Below are positions 8,688 to 17,833 of a stretch of DNA of 41,316 nt, in pieces. The stretch covers positions 1-41,316 of the forward strand of contig NZ_AULU01000026.1 of NCBI RefSeq assembly GCF_000422445.1, read 5' to 3'. Within the stretch, counting starts at the first letter, position 1. Each line of letters starts with the position of its first letter. Below the pieces are notes generated by a model. That model was not told where the DNA came from and made no database searches. It worked only from the letters and a program-made list of their open reading frames with translations. This stretch comes from Paenibacillus assamensis DSM 18201. Lineage in GTDB: Bacteria; Bacillota; Bacilli; Paenibacillales; Paenibacillaceae. Both the position numbers and the translations under genes were made by a program.

Positions 8688-9626
8688 ATGAAGATACTTG
8701 TAACGGGCGGAGCGGGTTTTATTGGCTCTAATATTGTAGATAGTTATATTGAAGCTGGACACGACGTAATAGTGGTAGATGATCTAAGTTCAGGTTGTAT
8801 TGAAAACATAAATTCAAAAGCAAGATTTTATCAAGTTGATATACAGTCCACGGAAATAGTCAAAATTATTGAAGAAGAGCGGCCTAATATAATTAATCAT
8901 CATGCTGCTCAAAAATCTGTTCCAAAATCTGTAGATGATCCTATTCTCGATGCTAATATAAATGTAATCGGTCTTTTAAACCTTTTGAATGCGGCAGTCA
9001 GTGCGCAGGTGAGTAAAATTATTTTTGCTTCTTCCGGTGGAGCTTTAAGCGGTAATACGGATGTTATACCAACTAGTGAAAATTGTGAGCCTTCATTAAT
9101 TTCTCCGTATGCCATTACAAAGTACATAAGTGAGAAGTACTTGCACTTTTACCAGATAACTTACGGATTAAATTACACAGTTTTGCGTTACTCAAATGTA
9201 TACGGACCTAGGCAGAACGCAGATGGTGAATGTGGTGTAGTACCTATATTTATGAACAATATTTTAAATAACAACCAATCCTATCTTTTTACGTATGAGG
9301 ATATGCCTCTAGGGACAACTAGGGATTATGTTTATGTTGCTGATGTTTGTAAAGCTAATATTTCAGCATTGGAGAATGGTGATAATAATATTTTTAATAT
9401 AGGTACTGGAAAGGAAATATCTATATCTGAAATATATAATATTATACTTGATATGTCTTCAAGATCTGAACTGCCACTTATACGAAAAGCAGAAAGAAAA
9501 GGAGATGTTCGCCGAAGCGCCCTTTGCAGTAAAAAGGCTAACAAAGACCTGAAATGGGAGGCATCAACATCTTTACATCAAGGTATTAGAGAAACTTTTT
9601 CGTTTCTATTAAGTAAACATCGTTAA
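8688..9626 (+). CDS. NAD-dependent epimerase/dehydratase (UDP-glucose 4-epimerase-like SDR)
   Basis: A 312-residue extended SDR acting on a nucleotide sugar. GGAGFIG is at residues 7-13, the acidic DDLSSG follows the second strand, the catalytic serine region is SSGG (115-118), and the pair is Tyr141/Lys145 (YAITK). RDYVYVADV is also typical. It is more divergent than galE at 456 and may act on another UDP-sugar such as UDP-GlcNAc/GalNAc or a uronic acid, which sequence alone cannot decide. The segment after the serine reads SSGGALSG where many relatives have GGAVYG. ATG 8688 has GAGGTG six bases before it. It stands between two terminators, so it may be monocistronic. Confidence 0.85.
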   Translation: MKILVTGGAGFIGSNIVDSYIEAGHDVIVVDDLSSGCIENINSKARFYQVDIQSTEIVKIIEEERPNIINHHAAQKSVPKSVDDPILDANINVIGLLNLLNAAVSAQVSKIIFASSGGALSGNTDVIPTSENCEPSLISPYAITKYISEKYLHFYQITYGLNYTVLRYSNVYGPRQNADGECGVVPIFMNNILNNNQSYLFTYEDMPLGTTRDYVYVADVCKANISALENGDNNIFNIGTGKEISISEIYNIILDMSSRSELPLIRKAERKGDVRRSALCSKKANKDLKWEASTSLHQGIRETFSFLLSKHR

Positions 9627-9632
9627 CTAAAT

Positions 9633-9680
9633 AAAATATCCTGCTCACGTGAAAATAACTCACGTTGAACAGGATATTTT
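9633..9680 (+). terminator. Hairpin/terminator between the epimerase and wzm
   Basis: AAAATATCCTG (9633-9643) pairs with CAGGATATTTT (9670-9680). An inner TCACGTGA-like stem is interrupted by a small bulge. The right arm ends in four T residues. Some readthrough into wzm, 45 bases on, is plausible. Confidence 0.65.
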
Positions 9681-9724
9681 GACGTTTGCAAAAAATACAA
9701 TAAAGATTTAAAGGGGTTTATGAG

Positions 9725-10513
9725 ATGGACTATACAAAAAAAATGTATATCAGTCTAGTTAAGCAGTTTACTATACGAGATATAGGATCAAGATACAAAA
9801 ATTCATTTTTAGGACTTTTTTGGGCATTTTTATCCCCATTATTTATGCTGGCTATATATTCTTTTGTGTTTACTGAAGTATTTCAGTCTAGATGGGGGAC
9901 CGAAATTAGTAATAAAATTGATTTTGCTCTCATTCTATTTTGTGGATTAATTGTATATCAAGTTTTCTCTGAGTCGGTATCAAAGGCACCGACACTTATT
10001 ACTCAGAACCCTAACTACGTGAAAAAAGTGGTCTTCCCTTTGACGATATTACCCATTGTTAGTGTACTTACTTCTTTATTCCATTGCTTAATAGGTTTCA
10101 TTATTCTGTTTGTGTTTATGTTTATTTTTGGATATCAGTTTCATTTGTCTATATTGCTTTTACCTGTGTTAATATTGCCACTAATTCTATTTACTATCGG
10201 CGTCAATTATCTTTTAGCTTCTCTGGGTGTTTTCGTACGTGACATAGCTTATACCGTGGCTGTTGTATTAAATGCTTTATTTTTTATGACACCTATATTT
10301 TATCCAATAACTGCAGTGCCCGAGAAGTTCCAAAGCATTATGTATTTTAATCCACTAACAGCAATCATTGAATCAATTAGAGGAATTATTTTTTCGGGAA
10401 AGATTGCTAATCCGACTGCCCTTTTAACTGTATCCTTTATTAGTGTCATAATATTCTTTGTCTCTAGATTGTTTTTTGTTAGAACTAGGAGGTACTTTAA
10501 CGATGTCATCTAA
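9725..10513 (+). CDS. wzm: Polysaccharide ABC exporter permease (Wzm/TagG family)
   Basis: A 262-residue inner-membrane protein with six hydrophobic segments, the normal size for an ABC-2 polysaccharide permease. The N-terminal cytoplasmic FTIRDIGSRYKNSFLGLFW is characteristic of Wzm/TagG proteins. FVRDIAY and FFMTPIFYP are conserved in the family near the fourth and fifth segments. With the overlapping downstream ATPase it exports completed undecaprenyl-linked glycan. The start has AAGGGG eight bases upstream. The last 11 bases overlap the ATPase gene, so the two are translationally coupled. Confidence 0.93.
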   Translation: MDYTKKMYISLVKQFTIRDIGSRYKNSFLGLFWAFLSPLFMLAIYSFVFTEVFQSRWGTEISNKIDFALILFCGLIVYQVFSESVSKAPTLITQNPNYVKKVVFPLTILPIVSVLTSLFHCLIGFIILFVFMFIFGYQFHLSILLLPVLILPLILFTIGVNYLLASLGVFVRDIAYTVAVVLNALFFMTPIFYPITAVPEKFQSIMYFNPLTAIIESIRGIIFSGKIANPTALLTVSFISVIIFFVSRLFFVRTRRYFNDVI

Positions 10514-11858
10514 TCCAGCTATTATAGTGAATAATATTAATAAGGTTTTCCCTATGTACAATAAACCATCAGATAAACTTAAAGAGCTTATGAGTTTTGG
10601 TAAAAAACAGCTTCATCAGCAATTTCAAGCTCTACACGATATTTCCTTCGAGATTCCTAAAGGAAAGACGATGGGGATTATAGGAAAGAATGGATCTGGC
10701 AAATCAACTTTACTTCAAATTATTGCAGGGACTCTTGCGCCGACTAGCGGACAAGTTGTTACAAATGGAAAAGTTGCTGCAATATTAGAACTGGGCGCGG
10801 GGTTCAACCCAGAGTTTACAGGAAGAGAAAATGCTTATCTTAATGGAGCTATACTAGGATTAGGTAAAGAAGAGATGGATGAAAAATTTGCAGATATTGA
10901 ATCATTTGCAGATATCGGTCATTTTATTGATATGCCAGTTAAGACGTACTCTTCTGGTATGTTTGTTCGATTAGCATTTTCGGTAGCAATCAACGTAGAT
11001 CCTGATATTTTGATAGTCGATGAAGCATTAGCTGTGGGGGATATATTTTTCACACACAAATGTAAAAATAAAATGCGTGAGATTGTTGATTCCGGAAAAA
11101 CCGTTTTATTCGTTTCCCATGATATTCTTACAATTAAAAGCTTTTGTGAGGAAGCAATATTACTGGATTCCGGAAAAATTGTAATGCGAGGCGCTGGAGA
11201 TGTTGTAGCCGACGCTTATCAAAAATTAATGCATGAAGAAAACTATCAAAAAAATAACGAAACTAAAGGGGATGTAGTATCTAAAGATTCTAAAGAGCAA
11301 TCTTCTACTTTAGAGGTTAATTTAAGTAAAATTACAGCATCCACAGATTGGTTTACTACAACTGAACTAACATCGCTGTCTCACTCAAGATTTGGTGATG
11401 GAGCGGCTAGATTTTCTGGTATTAAAATGTCTGATCCCGTTGGAGCTGAAAGCTCATTATTTCAGTATGGGGAAACTATGGTCGTGTCTGCATCAATAGT
11501 TTGTAATCAAGACATTAATCACAAACTTGAATACGGATTATTGGTAAGGGATATTAACGGTATTGACATATTTGGTTATAACTCATTTCTTGAGCGTAAA
11601 GAACTGGGGCCATGCAAAAAAAATGATAGAATTATTGTAAATCTAAGCTTTCCAATCAAACTATCGCCTGGTTCATATAGTATTGCACTCGGTCTAAAGG
11701 AGTCATTTCCTAGTCCCCATTATCATGATAAAGTATTTGCTGCAGCAGTTTTCGAGGTAGCACAATTGCCCGTCGGGACTTGGGTGCCTGGGATGATATC
11801 TATGGAAGGCAGCCTAACTCACAAATTAATGCTGGAGGAAGTCAAAGCCCATGGATAG
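10503..11858 (+). CDS. wzt: Polysaccharide ABC exporter ATPase with C-terminal glycan-recognition domain (Wzt)
   Basis: A 451-residue protein. The ATPase domain has Walker A GKNGSGKS (61-68), the family signature YSSGM (149-153) and Walker B ILIVDEA (169-175). After about residue 275 comes a beta-rich Wzt-type C-terminal domain. In E. coli O8/O9a that domain binds the capped non-reducing end of the O-polysaccharide, coupling export to chain termination (family knowledge). The ATG at 10503 is chosen because AGGAGG lies 9-14 bases upstream; an in-frame TTG at 10458 lies deep in wzm. The presence of this domain predicts a chain-terminating modification, and the next two genes look like the enzymes for it. 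Confidence 0.93.
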   Translation: MSSNPAIIVNNINKVFPMYNKPSDKLKELMSFGKKQLHQQFQALHDISFEIPKGKTMGIIGKNGSGKSTLLQIIAGTLAPTSGQVVTNGKVAAILELGAGFNPEFTGRENAYLNGAILGLGKEEMDEKFADIESFADIGHFIDMPVKTYSSGMFVRLAFSVAINVDPDILIVDEALAVGDIFFTHKCKNKMREIVDSGKTVLFVSHDILTIKSFCEEAILLDSGKIVMRGAGDVVADAYQKLMHEENYQKNNETKGDVVSKDSKEQSSTLEVNLSKITASTDWFTTTELTSLSHSRFGDGAARFSGIKMSDPVGAESSLFQYGETMVVSASIVCNQDINHKLEYGLLVRDINGIDIFGYNSFLERKELGPCKKNDRIIVNLSFPIKLSPGSYSIALGLKESFPSPHYHDKVFAAAVFEVAQLPVGTWVPGMISMEGSLTHKLMLEEVKAHG

Positions 11859-12555
11859 AGAAATGTTTTATCAACCTATTTATGCTTCTAAGAAAGTTTT
11901 TAACTTAATAAGAAGCCGACGCTTTGATTTAATATCACAGTCTGATTTTAAGTCTGCTTATGGTTACGAACGTACCTGTCTTGATAGACTTATTATATTT
12001 AGTCGTGATCTTTTTTTAATTGGATTGCAGCCTAATTCTACAATTTTAGACTTAGGGTGCAATATTGGTTTCTTCTCACATTCGTTACAGGCAATGGGGT
12101 ACAAAGTAACAGGTGTAGAAAACAATATCGCTTACGATGTTTTGGGCTTTTCGAAGGAAAAACCATTAGACACGGCAAGACGATTAAGTGAAGAATATAA
12201 AGTGTATCCTGAATTTTTTACTGAAGATATTGTTGATTATTTACAAAAATCGGTGAAATATGATGTTGTACTATGTCTAAATATTATACATCATTTTTTC
12301 AAAGGGTATGCTTCTCAAGGGAAAGTGGCTATTGAAACTGAGGATCTGCAGTCATTTTTGAAACTTCTTTCGGACACAACCCTTAAAGTAATGTACTTAG
12401 AATATAATGAAGAGTTTTCTGAATCTTTCGGCTGGGGAAGAGATCAAATAGAGCATCTAATCTTGAGCAGTACTGATTTTAGGGAAATCAAAAAGGTTGG
12501 CATAACGGTAGGAGCAGGAGGCGATTGTAGATATGTCTATAGATGTGAAAAGTAG
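11851..12555 (+). CDS. SAM-dependent methyltransferase, WbdD N-domain-like
   Basis: A 234-residue class I methyltransferase. Motif I is ILDLGCNIGFF (about 65-75), followed by the acidic residue binding the SAM ribose in TGVENN (Glu90) and a motif IV-like YDVVLCLNIIHHFF. It starts inside wzt (8-base overlap) and overlaps the kinase-like gene by 23 bases. In E. coli WbdD a methyltransferase, a kinase and a coiled coil are fused and together cap the O-chain; here the same modules appear in the same order as two overlapping genes. I infer it methylates the non-reducing end of the glycan or a phosphate placed there. Methylation of an internal sugar is the alternative. Confidence 0.8.
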   Translation: MDREMFYQPIYASKKVFNLIRSRRFDLISQSDFKSAYGYERTCLDRLIIFSRDLFLIGLQPNSTILDLGCNIGFFSHSLQAMGYKVTGVENNIAYDVLGFSKEKPLDTARRLSEEYKVYPEFFTEDIVDYLQKSVKYDVVLCLNIIHHFFKGYASQGKVAIETEDLQSFLKLLSDTTLKVMYLEYNEEFSESFGWGRDQIEHLILSSTDFREIKKVGITVGAGGDCRYVYRCEK

Positions 12556-13861
12556 GAAGTTTTTTGATGATCCTCAACTTATAAATAAATTAAAAGCTAC
12601 AGACCTAGCTATTGATGTATGCGGATCTGATTGTTTACTTCATTCGATTAAAGTTGAGGACGATACAATATATCCAATCAGCGTAAATAATGAAAAAATA
12701 ATAGTAGGATTACTTGCTTCCAATAATATCATATTACCACTTAAAGCAAATAATTGGTCAGGCCATCATTTATATGGTTATCCTGTTATAAGGGATTTGG
12801 AATCAAGATATCAAATCATGAATAAATTAGTTGGTACTGAACATAAAAATATAGTCCCAATAAAAGCAGTATGTAAATGTTGTGTTGAAATTCAGTTTTT
12901 AGATGGTGTTCAATTAGATGATAATATTTGGAGTTTTAATCATCAAGTACGAAAATACGACATAAAAAGCTTCAATGAGTTTTTGAATACTATGCTGCAG
13001 TTGGCGCAAGGTTTAGATTTTCTTCACAAACAAGGAATAGCTCACACTGATCCTGTGCCTACAAATGTAATTATGATAGCTGACGGAACTCCAGTTTGGA
13101 TTGATTTGAATGACTGCATTCACCTTGATGAATTTTCTCTAAGTTTAGATTTAGCGGTATTCTATTCTTTAACTTGGCTTACTAAATTATCCGAGATGAC
13201 CAATATAGATGAAGCTTTAGTAGCACATATAGAAGAATTGTTTATAAATGCAGATGACAGTTCTTTTTTAGAGAACTTCGCCAATATTCTTTTTGATTAC
13301 TTAAGTGCTTCTGATGAAAATCGTCTAACTAAAGTGAAAAATCGTGATGTTAAACTATACGATGGATTAAATGTTGCTGATTCTCATTTGAAACATAGAG
13401 TTTTAATCTCTAGGAATATAGCTCACAGAAATATGTTCTTCCTTAAGTGGCAGGCTGTAGATAATATCCATTCGATTCGTAATTACGAAGCATTACTCAA
13501 ATCAGAAGTTCACAGACATATGCTGCTTGAACTTGAATACGATCATGCTAATAGAGAAAGAATTGCATGGATTAAGCAATTAGAAGAAGGGAAATCTTGG
13601 CTTGAAGGACAGTATAACAATTGGAAAGAACGAGCTTCAGCTTTAGAGGAAGAGAGAGATTCCTTAAATAGAAGTGCGGGAAGTTTATTGGTAGAAAACG
13701 GGGAACTTAAACAAAAGTTACTTGAGAACGAATCTAGAGAAGCATTGCATTTAAATGAAATTAATGAGCTGAAAAGCCAACTCTCTATGATTCAAGGTTT
13801 GGGAGTGCTTGATTTTATAAAGATGAAATATTCAGAAAAAGGCGGAAATAAAAATGGTTGA
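12533..13861 (+). CDS. Kinase-fold protein with C-terminal coiled coil (WbdD-like glycan chain terminator)
   Basis: 442 residues. The kinase-like catalytic loop is H171-T-D173-x4-N178, followed by a beta hairpin and Asp191 in IDLND at the position of the DFG aspartate, so the ATP/Mg site looks intact. The N-lobe is poorly conserved. From about residue 335 to 425 the chain is a heptad-rich coiled coil (WLEGQYNNWKERA, then ALEEERDSLNR onward), ending in a short basic tail. In WbdD the kinase phosphorylates the chain end and the coiled coil sets chain length (established for E. coli O9a). AGGAGG is 11 bases before the ATG. It overlaps its neighbours by 23 and 8 bases. A generic LPS-type sugar kinase is the alternative. 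Confidence 0.72.
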   Translation: MSIDVKSRKFFDDPQLINKLKATDLAIDVCGSDCLLHSIKVEDDTIYPISVNNEKIIVGLLASNNIILPLKANNWSGHHLYGYPVIRDLESRYQIMNKLVGTEHKNIVPIKAVCKCCVEIQFLDGVQLDDNIWSFNHQVRKYDIKSFNEFLNTMLQLAQGLDFLHKQGIAHTDPVPTNVIMIADGTPVWIDLNDCIHLDEFSLSLDLAVFYSLTWLTKLSEMTNIDEALVAHIEELFINADDSSFLENFANILFDYLSASDENRLTKVKNRDVKLYDGLNVADSHLKHRVLISRNIAHRNMFFLKWQAVDNIHSIRNYEALLKSEVHRHMLLELEYDHANRERIAWIKQLEEGKSWLEGQYNNWKERASALEEERDSLNRSAGSLLVENGELKQKLLENESREALHLNEINELKSQLSMIQGLGVLDFIKMKYSEKGGNKNG

Positions 13862-15878
13862 TAGTTGCCCGTTAGTATCTATAGTAATTCCGTGTTATAA
13901 CTACGGACACTTTGTAGTGGAGGCAGTGGATTCTTGCTTAGCTAGCACCTATACCAACATAGAAATTATAATCGTAGATGATGGATCAACTGACCAGAAT
14001 ACAATTGAAGTTCTCAATCAACTTACTAAACCAAAGACGAAGATTATACATCAAAAAAATCAAGGGTTGCCTGCTGCAAGAAATACTGGATTTAAATTCG
14101 CTAGCGGTAAATATGTTTTACCATTAGATGCAGATGACACAATTGAAAAAACGCTAATAGAGAAGGCAACTTGGGTTTTGGAGAACAACCCTAATGTTGG
14201 TTTTGTATCCTTTTGGTTAAAGCACTTTGGAAATGAAGATTGGGTCTGGATGCCTCCAGCATTTGATATGAATAGATTACTGAATGAGAATACTGTGACT
14301 GTCACTTCTCTTGTTCGAAAAGAAGCGTGGGAATCTGTTGGTGGTTATAGTGAAGATATGAAAATGGGATATGAAGATTGGGAATTTTGGATATCACTTG
14401 CTTCAAAAGGTTGGCTAGGTCATCAAATACCAGAACCATTATTTAATTATAGAAAACATGGTCGTTCCATGATCGATTCTTCCAAAGAAAAGCATGATTT
14501 GATTATTCAACAAATTCGTTCAAAGCATCCTGAACTTTATAATCAACAACAACGTGTTGTGACTAATAATAATTATGATGCTCAATTTTATAAAGTTCTA
14601 AAAAAGATAACTCCTCGCTTCATAAAAGAAAGCACAAAAAAGATTATTTTAAGATATAAGCGTAATAAAACGGATAAACAATATTCGATTAAAGAAACAA
14701 CGAGCAAAAGTAATACAGTAGAAAAAAAAAAGACATCTAAAGATAAAAAAAATATATTGTTCATATTTCCATGGTTAGAGGTTGGAGGAGCAGATAAAGT
14801 TAATTTAGATTTATTAAAGCAACTAGATCAAACTAATTATAATATTACAATAATCACGACCCTTGAATCTCATAATCCATGGTACGATAAATTTTATGAA
14901 GTTACGAATAACATATATCACCTGCCGAACTATATGAATTTTGAGAGTTATTTTGTCTTTATCAATCAAATCATACAGAATAACAACATTGATTTAATTC
15001 ATATCAGTAACAGTAGAGAGGGCTATGAGCTTCTACCTAAGATAAAGCAATCACACGATATTCCGGTGGTTGCTTTAGTTCATAACTACGTCCCAGAGGA
15101 CCCATGGGATTATGCCAGAATATCAGCTGAATATGAGCGGTATATAGATAAGATAATTGTTATTACTAATAGTCTGAAAAAAATTATGACTACGACTCTA
15201 CATGTAGATGCGAAAAAAGTGTCTACTATCGAGAATGGTGTAGATGAACAAATGTTTAAACCTAGACCTAAGGATGTTTCAGTTTTGGAAAGTCTGGGAA
15301 TAAACGATGGTGATGTCGTTATTTCGTATATTGGTCGTCTTAGAGAAGAAAAAGATCCCTTTAAATTTGTTCGTATAATGAAAAAATTTAATGAAATTAA
15401 TTCTAGAAATAGTGAGGTTATCTTCCTGATCATCGGAGATGGAGAGCTTTTTGGAAAAACTAGAAAAATGATTGAGGCCCAGTCAATTAGTAATGTTAAA
15501 TTATTAGGCGCGAGAGACGACATTCCTCATCTGCTATCAATCACAGATATAGTAGCTTCTACATCAATAAGGGAAGGGTTGCCTATAATCGGATTAGAGG
15601 CAATGGCTTCTGGAATATGTGTTGTTGCAACTAATGTTACGGGCTGGAATGATTTAATTGAAGATAAATGCGACGGTTTCTTAATTAATGGTGAGAAGGA
15701 ATTTGCAGAGCAACTAGAAGTTCTAGTGAATAATGAAGATTTCAGAAATTCAATAGGTAAAAGTGCTCGGGAAAAGATTGAAAATGAATACTCTTTAAAA
15801 GTTTTTTCAATGAAATATGAGTTAATATATAAAGAACTTCTTGAAGAGAAACAAAACTTATATCCTATAGGTACTTAA
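13854..15878 (+). CDS. Bifunctional glycosyltransferase, GT2 fused to GT4 (paralogue of the gene at 5116)
   Basis: A 674-residue fusion. The GT2 half (1-225) has VSIVIPCYNYG, IIIVDDGSTD, PLDADD as the metal site and GYEDWEFW. A lysine-rich linker (about 235-300) follows, then a GT4-type half from about 303: IFPWLEVGGADKV, IENGVDEQM, SYIGRLREEKDP and the donor motif REGLPIIGLEAMAS. Domain order, linker position and motifs match the 658-residue enzyme at 5116, so the two arose by duplication or divergence. It overlaps the kinase/coiled-coil gene by 8 bases and is the last gene of the wzm-to-GT run. In O9a-type systems the polymerase interacts with the terminator, so this gene is the best candidate chain-extending enzyme (inference). 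Confidence 0.88.
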   Translation: MVDSCPLVSIVIPCYNYGHFVVEAVDSCLASTYTNIEIIIVDDGSTDQNTIEVLNQLTKPKTKIIHQKNQGLPAARNTGFKFASGKYVLPLDADDTIEKTLIEKATWVLENNPNVGFVSFWLKHFGNEDWVWMPPAFDMNRLLNENTVTVTSLVRKEAWESVGGYSEDMKMGYEDWEFWISLASKGWLGHQIPEPLFNYRKHGRSMIDSSKEKHDLIIQQIRSKHPELYNQQQRVVTNNNYDAQFYKVLKKITPRFIKESTKKIILRYKRNKTDKQYSIKETTSKSNTVEKKKTSKDKKNILFIFPWLEVGGADKVNLDLLKQLDQTNYNITIITTLESHNPWYDKFYEVTNNIYHLPNYMNFESYFVFINQIIQNNNIDLIHISNSREGYELLPKIKQSHDIPVVALVHNYVPEDPWDYARISAEYERYIDKIIVITNSLKKIMTTTLHVDAKKVSTIENGVDEQMFKPRPKDVSVLESLGINDGDVVISYIGRLREEKDPFKFVRIMKKFNEINSRNSEVIFLIIGDGELFGKTRKMIEAQSISNVKLLGARDDIPHLLSITDIVASTSIREGLPIIGLEAMASGICVVATNVTGWNDLIEDKCDGFLINGEKEFAEQLEVLVNNEDFRNSIGKSAREKIENEYSLKVFSMKYELIYKELLEEKQNLYPIGT

Positions 15879-15883
15879 AATTA

Positions 15884-15929
15884 TTAAAGCGGTCAGACAA
15901 TGGTTTAGCATTGCTCTGACCGCTTTAAG
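15884..15929 (+). terminator. Hairpin after the second GT2-GT4 gene
   Basis: TTAAAGCGGTCAGA near 15884-15897 pairs with TCTGACCGCTTTAA at 15915-15928, with a further AATG/CATT inside. The stem is long, but no uninterrupted T run follows, so efficiency is uncertain. Confidence 0.6.
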
Positions 15930-16305
15930 TAGATCTGTACAAAATTTTGAATTTTTACTGTTGCAAATAAGATATAATATTTTGTTGTATAACGTCGATA
16001 CTACATTGCAGCATGTCACGCTTTATAAGAAAGCTGCGTTATGTACTTGGTCGTAGGAATTCGTGAGAATGGTAGTAAAGAAGTGCAATTCAAGTTTTCT
16101 GTAAGAAGTTAAGTAAACAATTTGCTGCTGTTGTAGCAATGGATTTGATCAAGCATGTGCAAGGACGACAATATATTTATGACATGAAAAATTTTGGGTT
16201 AAAAGAGTGATTATCGCTACCATTTAAAAGTCCATTGAAGTATGTGACTATATATTTGCTGACGATATTAGCATCTGAGTATTCAAATAAGGGGATTTTA
16301 CATTA
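15930..16305 (+). other. Gene-free stretch with possible transposase debris
   Basis: No intact gene. A short plus-strand frame around 16032-16103 reads MYLVVGIRENGSKEV, which recalls the core of IS256/Mutator-type transposases, and soon meets a stop. A second short frame around 16085-16209 (ending KNFGLKE then TGA) is not recognised. These look like fragments of a decayed insertion sequence. Ends and inverted repeats were not found. Confidence 0.35.
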
Positions 16306-17751
16306 ATGGATAAATACAAAGGTAAGTATATTGTATTTGGAGTTTTTTTATTTTCTATTATTATTTATGGTTTATTTATGGTTCCTCACTTTAGTCACGA
16401 TTCATATTTTATACACGGAAATTTATATGAACATATAATTCAGAGTTCGACTCTAGGGCGTCCATTGATGTCAATATTAACATTTATATTTATGAAACTG
16501 AACTACGATTTGATCAGTAATCAAGTTGTGTTGACTGCAGTCTCTACTTTCATTCATGCATTAGCAGTCTACATATTATATCGTACTTGTAAAGATATCA
16601 CTCAGAATAAACTCCTACTACTAGTAGGTTGTTATTTCGTGGTGTTCAATTTATATGCTGTGGAGATGTATTATTTCTCCTTTATGTTACCCTTTACTTC
16701 GATTGCTGTAATTCTGTTAGTTCTCGCAGCACGATTGTGCGCGGATTTGTCTATTCAAAACTTTATTGTGAGCGTTCTGTTGGTATCGTCTTCTTTATTA
16801 CTCTATCAAGGATGGGGCGCCCTGTACATACCACTTAGTTTTCTTTTGTTGTTTTTAAGTACACAAGGTAAAATTACAAGACAGTCTTTATTCAGCACAT
16901 TTAAAATCGTTATGGTTTACTTATTAGCGAGCATAATTAATCTTATTTACATGAAAATTATACATCCACTAATCTATGAAAGAGTATCTGCAAGAACGGG
17001 AGAAAGCGTAAATATAATAGCAAATATTAAAACTATCGGTGATAGCATTGACGATATGTTTGTTACATCTTTCAATATCTTACCAAAGCATCTTTACTTG
17101 CTCATACTTGTTTCATTGGTGATTATTTTAATTATTCTCAACGTTAGAAAAACGATATCACTATTGGTCTATTTTGGGGTTATTATTTCATTGATTGTGA
17201 TGAGTTTAATACCTCATGTTATAACCTCAACTGTTTGGATAGTCCCCCGTTCTATCATGGGACTAGGAGCTTTACCAGGCATGTTGATAATTATGTTATG
17301 TATTAGCAGGGTTGACTTGAAGTTTAAGTTAGAGCGTATATTAAAATTATTGGCTGTTTTCTTCATTATTCTGTACAGTGTAAATATAAATAAACTTGCT
17401 AGCGATACACTGAAGACAAATGCAATAGATAGAGAAATTGCTTTAGTGATCCATTCTTACATAGAGAAGTATGAAAAGGAAACATCGCAAGTAGTGACTA
17501 AAATTGCTGTAAGGAATGATAACAATCCGACTTGGTGCTATGAAGGTATAAAATGCTATGGGGACTATAATACAAGGAGCTTAGTGACTTTCGCGGCACC
17601 GAAACTGATAAACTACTATACTCAAGGGAATTATTTGTTGGTAGATTATGATGAATCGATGGATAGTGGAGAGGAAAAGAAGGATTGGAATGTATTCAGT
17701 GAAGAGCAAATAAAAATAGTCGGAGATACTGCATTTGTAACTATGTATTAA
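16306..17751 (+). CDS. GtrII-like polytopic membrane glucosyltransferase-domain protein
   Basis: A 481-residue membrane protein with about ten hydrophobic segments. Between the first two it has a short outside loop ending STLGRPLM, matching the GRPL feature of the Glucos_trans_II (GtrII) family. MYYFSFMLPF and LLYQGWGALY follow in the places of that family's aromatic motifs. The last 90 residues are hydrophilic and probably outside, with a Cys pair WCYEGIKCYG. Family members use undecaprenyl-phosphate-linked glucose outside the membrane to decorate a glycan, working with GtrA and GtrB; homologues of both occur at 23713 and 25254. AAGGGG is about 13 bases before the ATG. It is isolated by gaps and terminators on both sides. 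Specificity is inferred. Confidence 0.65.
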   Translation: MDKYKGKYIVFGVFLFSIIIYGLFMVPHFSHDSYFIHGNLYEHIIQSSTLGRPLMSILTFIFMKLNYDLISNQVVLTAVSTFIHALAVYILYRTCKDITQNKLLLLVGCYFVVFNLYAVEMYYFSFMLPFTSIAVILLVLAARLCADLSIQNFIVSVLLVSSSLLLYQGWGALYIPLSFLLLFLSTQGKITRQSLFSTFKIVMVYLLASIINLIYMKIIHPLIYERVSARTGESVNIIANIKTIGDSIDDMFVTSFNILPKHLYLLILVSLVIILIILNVRKTISLLVYFGVIISLIVMSLIPHVITSTVWIVPRSIMGLGALPGMLIIMLCISRVDLKFKLERILKLLAVFFIILYSVNINKLASDTLKTNAIDREIALVIHSYIEKYEKETSQVVTKIAVRNDNNPTWCYEGIKCYGDYNTRSLVTFAAPKLINYYTQGNYLLVDYDESMDSGEEKKDWNVFSEEQIKIVGDTAFVTMY

Positions 17752-17781
17752 CATTATAATGTGGTACTTGTTTAATATCAC

Positions 17782-17833
17782 AGAGCTATGCCAGAAGGTT
17801 GTAAGATCACCTTTGGAATAGCTCTATTTTTTT
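17782..17833 (+). terminator. Terminator after the GtrII-like gene
   Basis: AGAGCTAT (17782-17789) pairs with ATAGCTCT (17818-17825), with an inner CCAGAAGGT/ACCTTTGG stem, followed by a run of seven T. A 12-base perfect palindrome ACATTATAATGT at 17751-17762 precedes it. Confidence 0.88.

Noticed and set aside
10458..10502. Upstream extension of the wzt frame to a TTG start
   Set aside because: It lies well inside wzm and has no ribosome binding site, whereas AGGAGG is well placed for ATG 10503.
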